64,000 nucleotides of DNA from Variovorax sp. OAS795. GTDB lineage: Bacteria > Pseudomonadota > Gammaproteobacteria > Burkholderiales > Burkholderiaceae_C. How positions within the stretch are numbered: the stretch's first letter is position 1; each line of letters opens with the position of its first letter. The stretch spans positions 1,178,001 to 1,242,000 of the forward strand of contig NZ_JBEPOH010000001.1 in assembly GCF_040546685.1 (NCBI RefSeq), in the 5' to 3' direction. Both the position numbers and the translations under genes were made by a program. This document shows positions 7,816-15,974 of the stretch, piece after piece. The notes under the pieces are model-generated. The model searched no databases. It was not told where the DNA came from and saw only the letters and a program-made list of their open reading frames with translations.

Positions 7816-9096
7816 ATGAAGTTGTTTCCTTCCGGCCATGCCACCCATCCGCAATGGCGCATGGCCGCCGGCCTCGTGCTGGCCCAGCTGCGGGCGCAGA
7901 TGGCGCTGCCCGACTACGCGTCGTCGCCCACGCTCGGGCTGCTCTACATCACCGACCACTATGCGTCGGACGCGCAGGAGATCCTCGACCATCTCAGCGC
8001 CGAGCTCCCCGAGGTCACCGACTGGTCGGGCACGGTCGGCATCGGCGTGTCGGCCAACAATGCCGAATATTTCGACGAGCCGGGCCTCAGCCTCATGCTC
8101 TGCGCGCTGCCGAGCGACCAGTACCGCGTGTTCTCCGGCGTGGCCCCGCTCGGCAATTCCGAGATGAGCGGTTTCGAGGCCCACACGGCGCTGGTGCATG
8201 CGGATCCGGCCACACCCGACCTGACCGAACTGATCGGCGAGATGGCGGGCCGCACCGACACCGGCTATCTGTTCGGCGGCCTGTCGTCGGGACGCGCGGG
8301 GGCGCTGCAGTTTGCCGTGGGCGGCAACGGCAACATCCGCGGACACGGCGCGGCGGGCGGCGTGTTCTCGGGCGGCTTGTCGGGCGTGGTGTTCGGCGAA
8401 GGCGTGCGGCTGGTGTCGCGCGTCACGCAGGGCTGCCAGCCGCTGCGCTCGGCGGGCGGACGCGAGCGCGAGATCACCGAGGCCGACGGCAACCTGCTGC
8501 TCAAGCTCGATGGCCAGCCTGCGCTCGACGTGCTGCTGGCCGACCTGCAGGTCTCGCTCGAGCGGCCGCAGGAAGCCATCGACGCCGTGCGCGCCACGCT
8601 GGTGGGCCTGGCCGATGCGGGCAGCGACGGCATCCGCCGCACCGGCGACCTGGGCGCCGACGTGCTGGTGCGCCACATCATCGGCCTGGACCCCACGCGC
8701 CGCGGCATCGCCATTGCCGACGTGGCCGAAGCCGGCATGCGCCTGACCTTCTGCCGCCGCAATGCGCAGGCCGCGCGCGCCGACCTGATGCGCATCTGCG
8801 CCGAAATCCGCGAAGAACTGGAACCCGAGGAGCAGACGCTGGCCACCGCGCGCGCAGTCGCGGCCGGAGAGGCCGAAGCCGCGCCGCATCCGGCGCGCCG
8901 CATCGCGGGCGCGGTGTACGTCAGCTGCTCCGGCCGCGGCGGGCCGCACTTCGGCGCCCCCGGCGCCGAACTGCAGATCGTGCGGCATGCGCTGGGCGAC
9001 GTGCCGCTGGTCGGTTTCTTTGCCGCGGGCGAGATCGCGCGCCATCACCTGTATGGCTATACGGGGGTGCTGACGGTGTTCACCGCCAAGGACTGA
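7816..9096 (+). CDS. FIST N/C domain protein (putative sensory ligand-binding)
   Basis: 426 residues carrying a FIST_N region (about residues 25-230, with GLLYITDHYASDAQEIL and GTVGIGVSANNAEYF) followed by FIST_C (GMRLTFCRRNAQAARADLM and the terminal GGPHFGAPGAELQ...PLVGFFAAGEIA). Known for the family: FIST domains are predicted small-molecule, possibly amino-acid, sensors often fused to signalling outputs. Here no kinase, GGDEF or methyl-accepting domain is present, so it is a stand-alone FIST protein. ATG 7816 was preferred to the TTG at 7789 because family members begin near this point. It follows phaM by 43 bases and may be co-transcribed, but a functional link is only inferred. Confidence 0.88.
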   Translation: MKLFPSGHATHPQWRMAAGLVLAQLRAQMALPDYASSPTLGLLYITDHYASDAQEILDHLSAELPEVTDWSGTVGIGVSANNAEYFDEPGLSLMLCALPSDQYRVFSGVAPLGNSEMSGFEAHTALVHADPATPDLTELIGEMAGRTDTGYLFGGLSSGRAGALQFAVGGNGNIRGHGAAGGVFSGGLSGVVFGEGVRLVSRVTQGCQPLRSAGGREREITEADGNLLLKLDGQPALDVLLADLQVSLERPQEAIDAVRATLVGLADAGSDGIRRTGDLGADVLVRHIIGLDPTRRGIAIADVAEAGMRLTFCRRNAQAARADLMRICAEIREELEPEEQTLATARAVAAGEAEAAPHPARRIAGAVYVSCSGRGGPHFGAPGAELQIVRHALGDVPLVGFFAAGEIARHHLYGYTGVLTVFTAKD

Positions 9097-9262
9097 CGGG
9101 CGGAAAAACGACAGGGTTCCGACGCAGGGTGTTCGCTCGCGGCGTCGGCCGATAGAATCCACTCGCTTTCTTGAATCTCTGCTGCTGCAAGAAGGAGTGA
9201 TCTGCGCGTTCCAGGACGTGCGGTCGATCTCTTTCGCCTTGCCATATCACATGGGCGAGGCC

Positions 9263-9280
9263 GGAAACCCCCCGGTTTCC
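9263..9280 (+). promoter_or_regulatory. Perfect hairpin in the rtcB leader
   Basis: GGAAACC (9263-9269), CCCC loop, GGTTTCC (9274-9280): a perfect 7-bp stem with a tetraloop that ends 15 bases before the rtcB ATG at 9296, overlapping or just upstream of the ribosome-binding region. It could modulate translation. There is no T-tract, so it is not a terminator. Confidence 0.45.
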
Positions 9281-9295
9281 CAATGGAACAGCAGC

Positions 9296-10705
9296 ATGAG
9301 CAGCAATCAATTTCCGAGACTCCAGCGCGCCTTTTCGCGTGCCGGCATCGCTGTCGACTATCGCGACGGCGTCTATCACCTGCACAACGAGGCGGCGCAA
9401 GCCACGGTGCTTCTTCCGCAAAGTCTTCCGCTGGAAGTAAAGGCGGTGAACCAATTGCTCGCCTTTGCCAGCGTCCGCTCGCCCGACGGCGAAAAGGGCG
9501 TATGCAAGGCGTGCGCGACGCCGGATTTCCATCCTGGCTCGGTGGCGCCAGTGGGAAGCGTCGTCGCCACCGACCCCGACTTCGTGATCCCCGCCGCGGT
9601 GGGTACCGATATCAACTGCGGCATGCGGCTGCTGACCACCGGCCTCACGCTGGACCAGGTGGCGCCGCGCAAGACGCAACTCATCGACCGCCTCACCCGC
9701 AGCCTGCTCGACAACGGGCGCGACGTGCCGGTGCACACGGCTGCCTTCAAGGCGCTGTTCGATGCGGGCCCGGCCGCCTTCCTCGATGCGGTCCACGGCG
9801 CGGGCCTGTGGGCGTCCGTCGACCGCGACCGGCTGCAGGCGGAGATCGGCGGCTGCATCGGCCTTGCGAGCTTTGGCGGCAGCGCGCGGCATGCGCCGGA
9901 AGCCTACGTCGGCACGCGCCACGAAGTTTTTCGGGATCCCTGCCTCGGCACGCCGGGCGGCGGCAACCACTTCGTGGAACTGCAGGTCGTCGATCAGGTG
10001 ATGGACCGGCATGCGGCCTACCGCGCCGGCCTGAAGACCGACGAGGTGGTCGTGATGATTCACAGCGGCTCGCGGGACATCGGCTTTCACGTCGGCGGCC
10101 GCTGGATGGACCGCGCGAAGGCGGAGTGGCCGCAAGGACTGCGCCATCCGCGCAGCGGCCTGTACGGACTTTCCGGCCCGCTGGCGCAGGAGTACCTGGA
10201 GGCGATGGGCGTGGCTGCGCGCTATGCGTGGGCCAACCGTGTCGTGCTGGCCGAACTGGTGCGCAAGGACTTCGCGGAACTGCTCGGGGCGACCGCATCG
10301 AAACTGGTAGTCGACGTGCCGCATAACGTGGTGCTGCCCGAGCACGGGATGAACATCCACCGCAAGGGCGCAACGCCGGCGCACGACGGAGACCTGGCGT
10401 TGATTCCCGGCTCGATGGGCGATCACTCGTTTCTCGCGACAGGGCTGGGCCATGAAGACTGGCTGTGGTCATGCAGCCATGGCGCGGGCCGCCGGATGCG
10501 GCGCCAGGAGGTGCGTGCACTGCGCGGCACCATGAACCTGCAGGAGAGCGCCGACTGGCAATGCGTGACCCTGCGCGAGGAGCGCAGGATCGAGGAGGCG
10601 CCGCAAGCCTACAAGCCCATCGGCGCCGTGATCGACGCGCAGGAAAGCGCGGGCCTGATCCGGTGCGCCGTGCGGCTCAAGCCATGGGTCACGTTCAAGG
10701 CGTGA
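9296..10705 (+). CDS. rtcB: RtcB family RNA-splicing ligase
   Basis: 469-residue GTP/Mn2+-dependent RNA ligase joining 2',3'-cyclic phosphate (or 3'-phosphate) and 5'-OH RNA ends. Seen catalytic pieces: GTDINCGMR with metal ligands Asp105 and Cys108, GGGNHFVE with Asn224/His225, HSGSRDIG with His256, HRKGATPAH near residue 355, IPGSMG, and SHGAGR with His395, the residue guanylylated in the family. All key residues are present, so it should be active. The ATG at 9296 is preferred; an in-frame ATG at 9251 would translate through the leader hairpin. No rtcA or rtcR lies adjacent, so it is not the classical sigma-54 rtc operon. Convergent with dadA, only 3 bases apart. Confidence 0.93.
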   Translation: MSSNQFPRLQRAFSRAGIAVDYRDGVYHLHNEAAQATVLLPQSLPLEVKAVNQLLAFASVRSPDGEKGVCKACATPDFHPGSVAPVGSVVATDPDFVIPAAVGTDINCGMRLLTTGLTLDQVAPRKTQLIDRLTRSLLDNGRDVPVHTAAFKALFDAGPAAFLDAVHGAGLWASVDRDRLQAEIGGCIGLASFGGSARHAPEAYVGTRHEVFRDPCLGTPGGGNHFVELQVVDQVMDRHAAYRAGLKTDEVVVMIHSGSRDIGFHVGGRWMDRAKAEWPQGLRHPRSGLYGLSGPLAQEYLEAMGVAARYAWANRVVLAELVRKDFAELLGATASKLVVDVPHNVVLPEHGMNIHRKGATPAHDGDLALIPGSMGDHSFLATGLGHEDWLWSCSHGAGRRMRRQEVRALRGTMNLQESADWQCVTLREERRIEEAPQAYKPIGAVIDAQESAGLIRCAVRLKPWVTFKA

Positions 10706-10708
10706 GCG

Positions 10709-12025
10709 TCAACCCAACGCGGGTTGCGCGAGCTGCGGCACGCGCGCGGGCATGCCCGTGAACGCGAAATCCACCTCGGGCGCGAGCCCGCTCACGATGC
10801 GCGCGATCGACTTGCCCGAACCACAGGCATGCGTCCAGCCCAGCGTGCCGTGGCCGGTGTTCAGGTACAAGTTCGGCAGCTTCGTCTTGCCGATGAGGGG
10901 CACGTTGCTTGGCGTCGCGGGGCGAAGGCCGGTCCAGAACTGGGCCTGCGTGGTGTCGCCGGCACCCGGGAAGAGTTCTTCGACGCGCCGCACGATGGCC
11001 TCGCAGCGTACGCGGTTCAGGTCCCGGTCGTAGCCGTTGAACTCCGCGGTGCCTGCAATGCGCAGGCGGTCGCCTGCTTCGCCGCCGGCCGAGGTGTAGC
11101 GCGAGAACACGAGCTTGAACTCGTCGTCGGTGAGCGAGACCTGGTGGGCCTTGGAGGCATCTTTCACCGGCAGCGTCACGGAGTAGCCCTTGGCCGGGTA
11201 GATCGGCAGGCGGATGCCCAGCGGGGCTGCAAGCAGAGGGCTGAGCGAACCCATCGCCATCACGAAGGCGTCGCCGCGGATGCGCTGGAAGCGGCCTTCG
11301 CTGTCGGTGGCCTCCACGTGATCGATGGTGCCGCCGGCCTCTCGCAGCGCTGTGATGGTGTGGCTCATCAGGAATTTCACGCCGGCCTCGGCAGCACGCT
11401 GGGCGAGTTCGCGCGCAAAGCGGTTCGCGTCGCCGGATTCGTCCTCCGCGGTGTATGTCGCCCCGGCCAGCTTCGGGCGGATGTGGGCGAGGGCGGGCTC
11501 GATCTTCACTGCCTCGTCGGCCGAGATGACCTGGCGTTCGCAGCCCAGCGCGCGCATCTGCTCGGCAGGCGCCAGGGCACCGTCGAACTCTTTTTGCGTC
11601 GTATAGAAGTGCAGGATGCCCTGGGTGCGCTGGTCGTAGTCCAGCCCGGTGTCGCGGCGCAGTTGCTGCAGCACGTCGCGGCTGTAGGTGCCCAAGCGAA
11701 CGATCTGCTCGATGTTGTGCCGGGTGCGCGCCGGCGTGCATTCGCGTAAGAATTGCAGGCCCCAGAGCCACTGGCGCATGTCGGCGCGAATGCGAAAGAG
11801 CAGCGGCGCGTCTTCCCGGCCGAGCCATTGCAGCACCTTGAGCGGCGCGCTGGGGTTGGCCCAGGGCTCGGCATGGCTCACCGAGATCTGCCCGCCGTTG
11901 GCGAAGCTGGTTTCGGCCGCCGGCGTGGCTTGCCGGTCGACCACGGTCACTTCATGGCCGAGTTGCTGCAGGTAGTAGGCCGAAGTCACGCCGAGCAGGC
12001 CGGCGCCAAGAACGATCACACGCAT
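10709..12025 (-). CDS. dadA: D-amino acid dehydrogenase (DadA family), glycine-riboswitch controlled
   Basis: 438-residue flavoenzyme of the DAO/DadA family, oxidatively deaminating D-amino acids (or glycine-like substrates) at the inner membrane and passing electrons to the respiratory chain. Seen: the FAD-binding Rossmann motif MRVIVLGAGLLGVTSAYYL at the N-terminus, ETSFANGGQISVSHAEPW, GYSVTLPVKD, and the C-terminal LYLNTGHGTLGWTHACGSG, all DadA hallmarks. A tandem glycine riboswitch lies in its leader, so glycine level controls expression. This suggests that this copy serves glycine or related amino-acid catabolism rather than only D-alanine. There is no dadX racemase next to it. Confidence 0.93.
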   Translation of the reverse strand: MRVIVLGAGLLGVTSAYYLQQLGHEVTVVDRQATPAAETSFANGGQISVSHAEPWANPSAPLKVLQWLGREDAPLLFRIRADMRQWLWGLQFLRECTPARTRHNIEQIVRLGTYSRDVLQQLRRDTGLDYDQRTQGILHFYTTQKEFDGALAPAEQMRALGCERQVISADEAVKIEPALAHIRPKLAGATYTAEDESGDANRFARELAQRAAEAGVKFLMSHTITALREAGGTIDHVEATDSEGRFQRIRGDAFVMAMGSLSPLLAAPLGIRLPIYPAKGYSVTLPVKDASKAHQVSLTDDEFKLVFSRYTSAGGEAGDRLRIAGTAEFNGYDRDLNRVRCEAIVRRVEELFPGAGDTTQAQFWTGLRPATPSNVPLIGKTKLPNLYLNTGHGTLGWTHACGSGKSIARIVSGLAPEVDFAFTGMPARVPQLAQPALG

Positions 12026-12114
12026 TTCAAGTACCTTTTAGGATTGGCGCTTGAACGGCGGAGTCGGAGTGCTACTGATTCAATAGCAAGCAACCGGACG
12101 ACGCCGTCCAAGTT

Positions 12115-12345
12115 GCCGCTCCCCCTGTCCTTGGTACCTGAGAGATTCACCCGCTGCGCCCGCAGCGGGTTTGCTCCTTCGGTGCATCACGCAAGGTGAT
12201 GGCTCTCCAGACGGCGTATCAGTTGATGCAGTACAGGCCTTTGCCGAAATTGTGGAATTTCGCTGGGCCGACCTGAGCGTTTATGGGAGTTTGCGCCTTC
12301 GGTGGAGTAGCACAAAAGTGCCACCCGCTCTCCTGCAGTACGTGC
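12115..12345 (-). promoter_or_regulatory. Tandem glycine riboswitch upstream of dadA
   Basis: Read on the minus strand, two glycine aptamers lie in series. The first (about 12340-12268) has GGAGAG, then ACCGAAGGCGCAAACUCCC and CGCUCAGG. The second (about 12216-12122) has CUGGAGAG, CACCGAAGGAGCAAACCCGC, a strong 10-bp P3b-like hairpin at 12150-12169, AAUCUCUCAGGUACC and AAGGACAG. These are the conserved core blocks of glycine aptamers. The roughly 90 bases between aptamer 2 and the dadA ATG would form the expression platform; I see no T-tract terminator, so translational control or an ON-type switch is possible. Confidence 0.93.
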
Positions 12346-12373
12346 ATTGTAGGCCCAAGCGCCAAGGTGTTCA
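12346..12373 (-). promoter_or_regulatory. Putative promoter of the glycine riboswitch/dadA transcript
   Basis: On the minus strand, TGAACA (12373-12368), 16 bases, then TACAAT (12351-12346), a good sigma-70-like pair. Transcription starting about 7 bases downstream would begin at about 12339, exactly at the 5' side of aptamer 1, which supports the assignment. Confidence 0.6.
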
Positions 12374-12457
12374 CTCTCGAACTTGACCGTTCAGACCGAT
12401 GGGATAATCGCCGGTTGATTCGCCTCGCGGCGATTGTTCGACAACTTCGGGGGACTC

Positions 12458-13540
12458 ATGATCCTGGTAACCGGCGGCGCCGGCTTCATCGGCGCCAATT
12501 TCGTACTTGACTGGCTTGCGCAAAGCGACGAGCCAGTCGTGAATCTCGACAAACTCACCTACGCCGGCAACCTGGAAACGCTCGCCTCGCTCAAAGGCGA
12601 TGCGCGACATATCTTCGTGCAGGGCGACATCGGCGACAGCGCACTGATCGACCGCCTGCTGGCTGAGCACAAGCCACGCGCCATCGTGAACTTTGCCGCG
12701 GAATCGCACGTCGACCGCTCGATCCACGGTCCCGAAGATTTCGTCCAGACCAACGTGCTCGGCACCTTCCGGCTGCTCGAGTCCGTGCGCGGCCACTGGA
12801 GCGCGCTGCCCGCCGACCAGAAGGCCGCGTTCCGCTTCCTCCACGTGTCGACCGACGAGGTCTACGGTTCGCTCTCCAAGACCGACCCGGCCTTTACCGA
12901 AGAGAACAAGTACGAGCCCAACAGTCCCTACTCGGCCAGCAAGGCCGCCAGCGACCACCTCGTGCGCGCCTGGCACCACACCTATGGCCTGCCGGTGGTC
13001 ACGACCAACTGCTCCAACAACTACGGGCCGTTCCACTTCCCCGAAAAACTCATCCCGCTGATGATCGTCAACGCGCTGGCCGGCAAGCCGCTGCCTGTGT
13101 ACGGCGACGGCATGCAGGTGCGCGACTGGCTTTACGTGAAAGACCATTGCAGCGCCATCCGCCGCGTGCTCGAAGCCGGCAAGCTCGGGGAGACGTACAA
13201 CGTCGGCGGCTGGAACGAGAAGCCCAACATCGAGATCGTCAACACCGTGTGCGCCTTGCTCGACGAACTGCGCCCCAGGGCCGATGGCAAGCCCTACAAG
13301 GCGCAGATCAGCTACGTCACCGACCGCCCGGGCCACGACCGCCGCTACGCCATCGATGCGCGCAAGCTCGAACGCGAACTCGGCTGGAAGCCCGCCGAAA
13401 CCTTCGACAGCGGCATCCGCAAGACGGTCGAGTGGTACCTTGCCAACGGCGACTGGGTGCGCAACGTGCAAAGCGGCGCCTACCGCGAATGGGTCGAGAA
13501 GCAATACGACGCCGCACCCGCGGGCAAGGCCGCGGCATGA
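12458..13540 (+). CDS. rmlB: dTDP-glucose 4,6-dehydratase
   Basis: 360-residue extended SDR enzyme converting dTDP-D-glucose to dTDP-4-keto-6-deoxyglucose, the second step of dTDP-L-rhamnose synthesis. Seen: NAD-binding [11 protein letters not shown] at residues 5-15, [18 protein letters not shown] with the catalytic Asp-Glu pair, YSASKAAS with Tyr158/Lys162, and [14 protein letters not shown]. The true start is the ATG at 12458 after GGGGGACTC; the longer reading begins at a TTG. It heads the overlapping rmlB-rmlD-rmlA-rmlC operon that opens the polysaccharide locus. The upstream region is shared with the divergent dadA riboswitch promoter. Confidence 0.97.
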   Translation: MILVTGGAGFIGANFVLDWLAQSDEPVVNLDKLTYAGNLETLASLKGDARHIFVQGDIGDSALIDRLLAEHKPRAIVNFAAESHVDRSIHGPEDFVQTNVLGTFRLLESVRGHWSALPADQKAAFRFLHVSTDEVYGSLSKTDPAFTEENKYEPNSPYSASKAASDHLVRAWHHTYGLPVVTTNCSNNYGPFHFPEKLIPLMIVNALAGKPLPVYGDGMQVRDWLYVKDHCSAIRRVLEAGKLGETYNVGGWNEKPNIEIVNTVCALLDELRPRADGKPYKAQISYVTDRPGHDRRYAIDARKLERELGWKPAETFDSGIRKTVEWYLANGDWVRNVQSGAYREWVEKQYDAAPAGKAAA

Positions 13541-14427
13541 AATTGCTGCTGCTGGGCAAGGGCGGACAGGTGGGCTGGGAGCTACAGCGCAGCCTCGCGC
13601 CGCTGGGTGAACTGGTGGCGCTCGATTTCGACAGCACCGACCTGCACGCCGACTTCAGCCGCCCCGAGCAATTGGCCGAGACGGTGCGCAAGGTCCGCCC
13701 CGACGTCATCGTCAATGCCGCAGCGCATACCGCCGTCGACAAGGCCGAAAGCGAGCCCGAGTTCGCGCGCAAGCTCAACGCCACGTCGCCAGGTGTCGTC
13801 GCCGAGGCCGCCCGGCAGATCGGCGCGCTGATGGTGCACTACTCCACCGACTACGTCTTCGACGGCAGCGGCAGCAAGCCCTGGCAAGAAGACGACGCCA
13901 CCGGCCCGCTCAGCGTGTACGGCCGAACCAAGCTCGAAGGCGAGCAACTGGTGGCCGCAAACTGCCCTAGGCACCTGATCTTCCGCACCAGCTGGGTGTA
14001 TGCCGCCCGCGGCGGCAACTTTGCGAAGACCATGCTGCGCATCGCCCGCGAGCGCGATCGGCTGACCGTCATCGACGACCAGTTCGGCGCGCCGACCGGC
14101 GCCGAACTGCTGGCCGACGTCACGGCCCACGCCATCCGCGCCACGCTGCAAGACCCCGCCAAGGCCGGGCTCTACCACGCGGTGGCCGGCGGCGAGACCA
14201 CCTGGTGCGGCTACGCGCGGTTCGTGCTCGAGCAGGCCCGCCTGGCCGGTGTCGAACTCAAGGCCGGCCCTGCGGAGGTCGACGCCGTGCCCACCAGCGC
14301 CTTTCCGACGCCCGCCACCCGCCCCGCCAACTCGCGCCTGGACACGCGCAAGCTCCAAGCTGCCTTCGGCCTGGTGTTGCCCCATTGGCAGCAGGGCGTG
14401 GCCCGCATGCTGCGCGAAACCCTTTGA
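13537..14427 (+). CDS. rmlD: dTDP-4-dehydrorhamnose reductase
   Basis: 296-residue SDR catalysing the final NADPH-dependent reduction to dTDP-L-rhamnose. Seen: [14 protein letters not shown] at the N-terminus, [31 protein letters not shown] with the catalytic Tyr/Lys, and [14 protein letters not shown], all RmlD signatures. Its ATG overlaps the rmlB stop (ATGA), so translation is coupled. Gene order B-D-A-C is the common proteobacterial arrangement. Confidence 0.97.
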   Translation: MKLLLLGKGGQVGWELQRSLAPLGELVALDFDSTDLHADFSRPEQLAETVRKVRPDVIVNAAAHTAVDKAESEPEFARKLNATSPGVVAEAARQIGALMVHYSTDYVFDGSGSKPWQEDDATGPLSVYGRTKLEGEQLVAANCPRHLIFRTSWVYAARGGNFAKTMLRIARERDRLTVIDDQFGAPTGAELLADVTAHAIRATLQDPAKAGLYHAVAGGETTWCGYARFVLEQARLAGVELKAGPAEVDAVPTSAFPTPATRPANSRLDTRKLQAAFGLVLPHWQQGVARMLRETL

Positions 14428-14464
14428 CCGCAAGCCGCCAAACAAGCACAAGAGACACACAACA

Positions 14465-15364
14465 ATGACGACCAAGACCACGCAACGCAAGGGCATCATC
14501 CTGGCCGGCGGCTCGGGCACGCGCCTGCATCCCGCCACGCTCGCGCTCAGCAAGCAGCTGCTGCCGGTGTACGACAAGCCGATGATCTACTACCCGCTCA
14601 GCACGCTGATGCTCGGCGGCATGCGCGACATCCTGATCATCAGCACGCCGCAGGACACGCCGCGCTTCCAGCAGCTGCTGGGCGACGGCAGCCAGTGGGG
14701 CATCAACCTGCAGTATGCGGTGCAGCCGAGCCCCGATGGCCTGGCGCAGGCCTTCATCATCGGCGACAAGTTCGTCGGAAACTCCCCGAGCGCGCTGGTG
14801 CTGGGTGACAACATCTTCTATGGCCACGACTTCGCCCATCTTCTGGGCGATGCCGATTCCAAGACTTCGGGTGCCACTGTGTTCGCCTACCATGTGCACG
14901 ACCCGGAGCGCTACGGCGTGGTGGCCTTCGACGCCAAGGGCAAGGCCAGCAGCATCGAGGAAAAGCCCCTGCAGCCCAAGAGCAGCTACGCAGTTACGGG
15001 ACTCTACTTCTACGACAACCAGGTGGTCGACATTGCCAAGGCCGTGAAGCCCAGCGCGCGCGGCGAACTGGAAATCACCGCGGTCAACCAGGCCTACCTC
15101 GACCTGGATCAACTGAACGTGCAGATCATGCAGCGGGGCTACGCCTGGCTGGACACCGGCACGCATGAGAGCCTGCTGGAAGCGGGACAGTTCATCGCCA
15201 CGCTGGAGCACCGGCAGGGCCTGAAGATCGCGTGCCCCGAAGAAATTGCATGGCGCAATGGATTCATCGATCGCGAGCAACTCGCAAGGCTTGCCGCTCC
15301 GCTGCAGAAGAACGGCTACGGCAAGTACCTGAACCACTTGCTGGCCGAGGAAGTACGCTCATGA
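14465..15364 (+). CDS. rmlA: Glucose-1-phosphate thymidylyltransferase
   Basis: 299-residue nucleotidyltransferase making dTDP-glucose from dTTP and glucose-1-phosphate, the first and feedback-regulated step of dTDP-L-rhamnose synthesis. Seen: [17 protein letters not shown] (nucleotide-binding loop), [31 protein letters not shown] with the metal-binding Asp, and [16 protein letters not shown]. Full length for the family. It begins 37 bases after rmlD, and its stop overlaps the rmlC start (ATGA). Confidence 0.97.
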   Translation: MTTKTTQRKGIILAGGSGTRLHPATLALSKQLLPVYDKPMIYYPLSTLMLGGMRDILIISTPQDTPRFQQLLGDGSQWGINLQYAVQPSPDGLAQAFIIGDKFVGNSPSALVLGDNIFYGHDFAHLLGDADSKTSGATVFAYHVHDPERYGVVAFDAKGKASSIEEKPLQPKSSYAVTGLYFYDNQVVDIAKAVKPSARGELEITAVNQAYLDLDQLNVQIMQRGYAWLDTGTHESLLEAGQFIATLEHRQGLKIACPEEIAWRNGFIDREQLARLAAPLQKNGYGKYLNHLLAEEVRS

Positions 15365-15909
15365 AGGCAACGCCCACCGCGATTCCTGATGTGCTCGTCA
15401 TCGAGCCGAAGGTCTTCGGCGATGCGCGCGGTTTTTTCTACGAGAGCTTCAACGGCAAGGCCTTCGACGAGGCCGTGGGCCGGCACGTCGAGTTTGTCCA
15501 GGACAACCATTCGCGGTCGGTGAAGGGCGTTCTGCGGGGCCTGCACTACCAGGTGCAGCAGCCGCAAGGAAAGCTGGTGCGGGCGGTGCGCGGCTCGGTG
15601 TTCGACGTGGCAGTCGACATTCGCAGGTCGTCGTCCACCTTTGGTAAATGGGTCGGCATCGAATTGACCGAAGAAAATCACAAGCAGCTCTGGGTCCCCC
15701 CTGGATTCGCCCACGCGTTTCTCGTGCTCAGCGAAACGGCGGACTTTCTTTACAAGACGACCGATTACTACGCGCCGGCGCACGAACGATGCATTGCATG
15801 GAACGACGCGGCCATTAACATCGAGTGGCCTGAGATCGGAATGATCCCCGTGCTGTCCGCGAAAGACCAGGCTGGGGTTTCGTTGAACAAGGCCGACACG
15901 TTTGAATGA
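15361..15909 (+). CDS. rmlC: dTDP-4-dehydrorhamnose 3,5-epimerase
   Basis: 182-residue cupin epimerase converting dTDP-4-keto-6-deoxyglucose to dTDP-4-keto-L-rhamnose. Seen: [31 protein letters not shown] containing the catalytic His of [19 protein letters not shown], and [15 protein letters not shown] with the second active-site region. It completes the rmlBDAC set. The 65 bases after it separate it from the first large glycosyltransferase, which is probably still on the same transcript. Confidence 0.96.
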   Translation: MKATPTAIPDVLVIEPKVFGDARGFFYESFNGKAFDEAVGRHVEFVQDNHSRSVKGVLRGLHYQVQQPQGKLVRAVRGSVFDVAVDIRRSSSTFGKWVGIELTEENHKQLWVPPGFAHAFLVLSETADFLYKTTDYYAPAHERCIAWNDAAINIEWPEIGMIPVLSAKDQAGVSLNKADTFE

Positions 15910-15974
15910 AGGCCCGCCGACGCCCGTCTTGTGTGAAATGGGACGGTCGCTTGACGTCCAATCTGAGGAACTGA

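Noticed and set aside
7806..7820. TGGCACG near the FIST start as a sigma-54 promoter
   Set aside because: The -12 element (TTGC) is missing at the required spacing, and the site overlaps the start codon.
12383..12408. TTGACC ... GATAAT as a promoter for rmlB
   Set aside because: The spacer is only 14 bases, too short for a sigma-70 promoter; no better pair was found, so no rml promoter is annotated.
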